A stretch of 64,000 bases of DNA. Source: an uncultured Desulfovibrio sp. Lineage in GTDB: Bacteria; Desulfobacterota; Desulfovibrionia; Desulfovibrionales; Desulfovibrionaceae. The translations under genes were made by a program, and so were the position numbers. The stretch is taken from the NCBI RefSeq assembly GCF_902477725.1, contig NZ_CABSIF010000007.1, positions 62,001 to 126,000 of the forward strand, read 5' to 3'. The notes under the pieces were generated by a model, which saw nothing but the letters and a program-made list of their open reading frames with translations, ran no database searches and was not told the origin of the DNA. Shown piece by piece: positions 61,861 through 64,000 of the stretch. Position 1 is the stretch's first letter; each line of letters starts with the position of its first letter.

Positions 61861-62120
61861 GTCATTTGCTGCGTAATCTGTGCATATTACCCATACGCGT
61901 TTACCAGCTTTGCATCTCGCCAGTGCTTCCCCCCGCCTGTCGGTTTTATCCCACCTGTTCCGCCTATGCCGCAGAGGCCATCATGACCCACGGCATATTC
62001 CGGGGCGGCTGGCTTGCGCTCAAGCGTCTTGCCCGCTGCCACCCCTGGGGCGGTTCAGGCTATGATCCTGTTCCACCACCAAGACGTCCCCGTGACGTCC
62101 CGCCACTGTCCCAGGAGTGA
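61857..62120 (+). CDS. yidD: Membrane protein insertion efficiency factor YidD
   Basis: The 87-residue protein has LPIRVYQLCISPVLPPACRF, YPTCSAYAAEAI and RCHPWGGSGYDPVP, the YidD signature. It is a small amphipathic peripheral membrane protein that helps YidC. It overlaps rnpA by 4 bases and yidC starts at its stop. Confidence 0.96.
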   Translation: MSHLLRNLCILPIRVYQLCISPVLPPACRFYPTCSAYAAEAIMTHGIFRGGWLALKRLARCHPWGGSGYDPVPPPRRPRDVPPLSQE

Positions 62121-62128
62121 ACGCCCTC

Positions 62129-63778
62129 ATGCAAGACGGAAAAAATCTGATCATCGCCATCCTTTTGTGCCTCGTCGTTATTGTGGGCTGGAGTTACGTG
62201 TCCGAGTACATGGGCTGGGTCCGCAAGCCTGATCCGGCCATTGTTGCCCAGCAACAGCAGGAGCAGCAGCAGGCTGCCCAGCAGCAACAGGCCCAGCAGA
62301 CCGCCGCAACCGCGCAGCAGGCCATGCCCGTATTCACGCCCGCCCCGGGCCGCGACCTCACGGTCAACTCCCCCCTTTATGAAGCCGTTTTTCACACTGG
62401 CGGCGGCGCGCTGCGCTCCTTCAAGCTCAAGCAGTATCAGACCGGTCTTGCGGTGGATTCCCCGCTGGTCAACCTTGTTGACCCCAAGACCGCCGCAGTT
62501 GCCCCTCTGGGCCTTGTGGTAAACAGCCAGCCCTCGTGGAGCACAGGCCAGTGGTCTGTGGAAGGCAATGAAAACGGCCTGAACATCGGCGCCGGACAGC
62601 AGGGCGTGCTGCGCTTTGACGGCGAGGTGGACAGCCTGCGCGTTATCCGCGAAATGACCTTTAGCTCCGATACCTATCTTATCCGCGAAAAAATCCGTGT
62701 GGTGAACACCACGGATCAGGCCCGCAGTGTTCGCGTCAGCTACACTGTGGCCGCCGATGCCAGCAATGCCGCAGGCGACCGTTACGATGCCATGCGCCTT
62801 GCCTGGGACAACGATGGAAGCCTTGGCGAAGAATCTTCGCCCAAAACGCTTGAAACCACAGGCGCGCAGGTTGCTGGCAAGATTTACTGGGCTGGCACCA
62901 TGAGTACCTATTTTCTTGCTGCGGTGCTGCCCGGCGACACGAGCAACGTGACCGTCAAGGGCCGCATGCAGCAGAACGTGTTCCGCGCTGCCGTTGAAGA
63001 ACCTGAAGTGATGCTCGGCCCCGGTCAGGAGCGCGAACTTACGGTTTCTTACTGGGTTGGCCCCAAGGAACGCGCCAAGCTTGCCGCCGTTTCTGACCAG
63101 CTTGCCAAGAGTATTGACCTCGGCATGTTCCATGTGATCGCCAAGGGCTTGCTGTGGCTGCTTGAATTTTTCCAGAAGTACGTGAACAACTGGGGCGTGG
63201 CCATCATTTTGCTGACGGTTCTCATCAAGGCCCTGTTCTGGCCCCTTACGGCCAAGAGCTACGCCTCCATGGAAAAGATGAAGAAGCTTCAGCCGCACAT
63301 GGTGGCTATTCGTGAGAAGCACAAGGACAACAAGGAGCTCATGAACAAGGAAGTCATGGCGCTCTACAAGACCTACGGGGTTAACCCGGCCAGCGGCTGT
63401 GTGCCCATTCTCATCCAGATGCCCGTGTTCTTTGGCCTGTATCAGGCCCTGCTCACGTCCATCGAGTTGCGTCACGCGCCCTTCATCACCTATCTGCCCG
63501 GCACTGACATCATCTGGCTGGCTGACCTTTCGGCTAAAGACCCGTTCTACATCACGCCCGTCGTCATGGGCCTGACCATGTTCATCCAGCAGAAAATGAG
63601 CCCCCCGGCCACTGACCCCACCCAGCAGAAGATCATGATGTTCCTGCCGCTGATCTTCACCGCCATGTTCCTGAGCTTCCCCTCGGGCCTCGTGGTGTAC
63701 TGGCTGGTCAACAACATCCTGTCCATTGCGCAGCAGAGGATGATGGCGAAGAAGTTCTCTACATCCGCAGCGAAGTAG
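62129..63778 (+). CDS. yidC: Membrane protein insertase YidC
   Basis: About 549 residues: an N-terminal membrane anchor, a Gln/Ala-rich linker (residues about 40-75), a large periplasmic beta domain (VNSPLYEAVFHTGGGALRSF) and the C-terminal insertase core (NNWGVAIILLTVLIKALFWP, NPASGCVPILIQMPVFFGLYQ). It inserts proteins into the inner membrane with or without Sec. A GTG at 62117 is also possible, but AGGAG lies too close to it. Confidence 0.96.
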   Translation: MQDGKNLIIAILLCLVVIVGWSYVSEYMGWVRKPDPAIVAQQQQEQQQAAQQQQAQQTAATAQQAMPVFTPAPGRDLTVNSPLYEAVFHTGGGALRSFKLKQYQTGLAVDSPLVNLVDPKTAAVAPLGLVVNSQPSWSTGQWSVEGNENGLNIGAGQQGVLRFDGEVDSLRVIREMTFSSDTYLIREKIRVVNTTDQARSVRVSYTVAADASNAAGDRYDAMRLAWDNDGSLGEESSPKTLETTGAQVAGKIYWAGTMSTYFLAAVLPGDTSNVTVKGRMQQNVFRAAVEEPEVMLGPGQERELTVSYWVGPKERAKLAAVSDQLAKSIDLGMFHVIAKGLLWLLEFFQKYVNNWGVAIILLTVLIKALFWPLTAKSYASMEKMKKLQPHMVAIREKHKDNKELMNKEVMALYKTYGVNPASGCVPILIQMPVFFGLYQALLTSIELRHAPFITYLPGTDIIWLADLSAKDPFYITPVVMGLTMFIQQKMSPPATDPTQQKIMMFLPLIFTAMFLSFPSGLVVYWLVNNILSIAQQRMMAKKFSTSAAK

Positions 63779-63818
63779 GCCGCCCCGGCGGGTTCGCGTG
63801 ACACAGCAAGGGGTTCGT

Positions 63819-64000
63819 ATGGAAGGGTTTAAGGAATTCCAGGGCAAGGATCTCGACAGCGCCATAGAAGAAGCCTGCGGCTACTTCAATACAGCGCGTG
63901 AAAAGCTCGAGATTGAAATCGTGCAGGACGCCAAGTCTGGCATTTTCGGCATCGTTGGAGCGCGCAAGGCTCAGGTTCGCGCAAGGCGTGTGCAACTGCG
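63819..64000 (+). CDS. khpB: KhpB/Jag RNA-binding protein, N-terminal part (partial)
   Basis: About 60 residues to the window edge: MEGFKEFQGKDLDSAIEEAC, then LEIEIVQDAKSGIFGIVGAR, the Jag-N domain. The KH and R3H domains would follow outside. Position after yidC is the standard context. AAGGGG precedes the ATG. Confidence 0.92.
   Translation, partial: MEGFKEFQGKDLDSAIEEACGYFNTAREKLEIEIVQDAKSGIFGIVGARKAQVRARRVQL

Noticed and set aside
62060..63865. A frame of about 600 codons opposite yidC
   Set aside because: Shadow of yidC in high-GC DNA; no recognisable domain and no ribosome site.

Overview
The window looks like a chromosomal segment of a Desulfovibrio-type sulfate reducer (Desulfobacterota, close to D. 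desulfuricans). GC content is high. There is a csrA-fliW pair after flgKL, a D-/L-lactate oxidation operon with the fused LutB/LutA-type subunit, an NfnSL-type bifurcating transhydrogenase, an anaerobic cobalamin pathway with fused CbiET, and many Cys-cluster and ferredoxin-like proteins. The assignment rests on gene content and protein character, not on a database search. No rRNA, confident tRNA, CRISPR array, insertion sequence or phage gene was found.

Layout. 1-2.7 kb: end of the flagellar hook-junction operon (flgK, flgL) and csrA-fliW. 2.7-3.8 kb: a promoter-to-terminator stretch that may encode a small RNA, then ynfA. 3.9-7.3 kb: dnaJ and rpoZ (minus), then a TtcA-like tRNA thiolase and an M23 peptidase (plus). 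7.3-9.4 kb: a Tat-exported ModA-like binding protein overlapping a NapH-like membrane ferredoxin. 9.4-10.6 kb: gene-free, repeat-rich DNA. 10.6-16 kb (minus): LpoA-like lipoprotein, gatC, gatA, and dnaK. 16.3-22.4 kb (minus): chemoreceptor, dnaX-ybaB-recR, ilvE. 22.7-33.9 kb (plus): hydantoinase-like protein, GNAT, trmL, cbiB, TauE-like permease, MdtB/C-type RND pump, YkgJ-type protein, ribBA, cytochrome b-like protein. 34.5-40.3 kb: lactate oxidation operon (Dld, GlcF-like, LutC-like, LutBA-like). 40.4-46.2 kb: hypothetical and secreted proteins, a hydrolase lacking the usual nucleophile, DedA, a ModF-like twin ATPase and a PHP phosphatase. 46.5-48.8 kb: nfnS-nfnL. 49-50.1 kb: a small conserved-looking gene and a 190-bp tandem repeat. 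50.2-51.7 kb: aldehyde dehydrogenase. 52-57.2 kb (minus): cobalamin operon (DapF-fold protein, cbiD, cbiET, cbiF). 57.5-60.9 kb: vWA-OmpA protein, lipoprotein, shikimate kinase, secreted Ala/Pro-rich protein. 61.3-64 kb: rpmH-rnpA-yidD-yidC-khpB.

How genes fit together. The lactate operon feeds electrons and pyruvate into sulfate respiration; NfnSL balances ferredoxin, NADH and NADPH; the aldehyde dehydrogenase probably handles acetaldehyde from alcohols; CbiB and the cbi operon belong to corrinoid synthesis; CsrA and FliW couple flagellin level to translation.

Most unusual items: a candidate sRNA with repeated C-rich (anti-Shine-Dalgarno-like) loops at 2.95-3.2 kb; a DapF-fold two-cysteine racemase-like gene inside the cobalamin operon; a 220-residue disordered N-terminal extension on CbiET; a binding protein/membrane ferredoxin pair with no transporter; three different intergenic repeat or hairpin families; and a mini-ORF whose ribosome-binding site can be masked by its own coding sequence.
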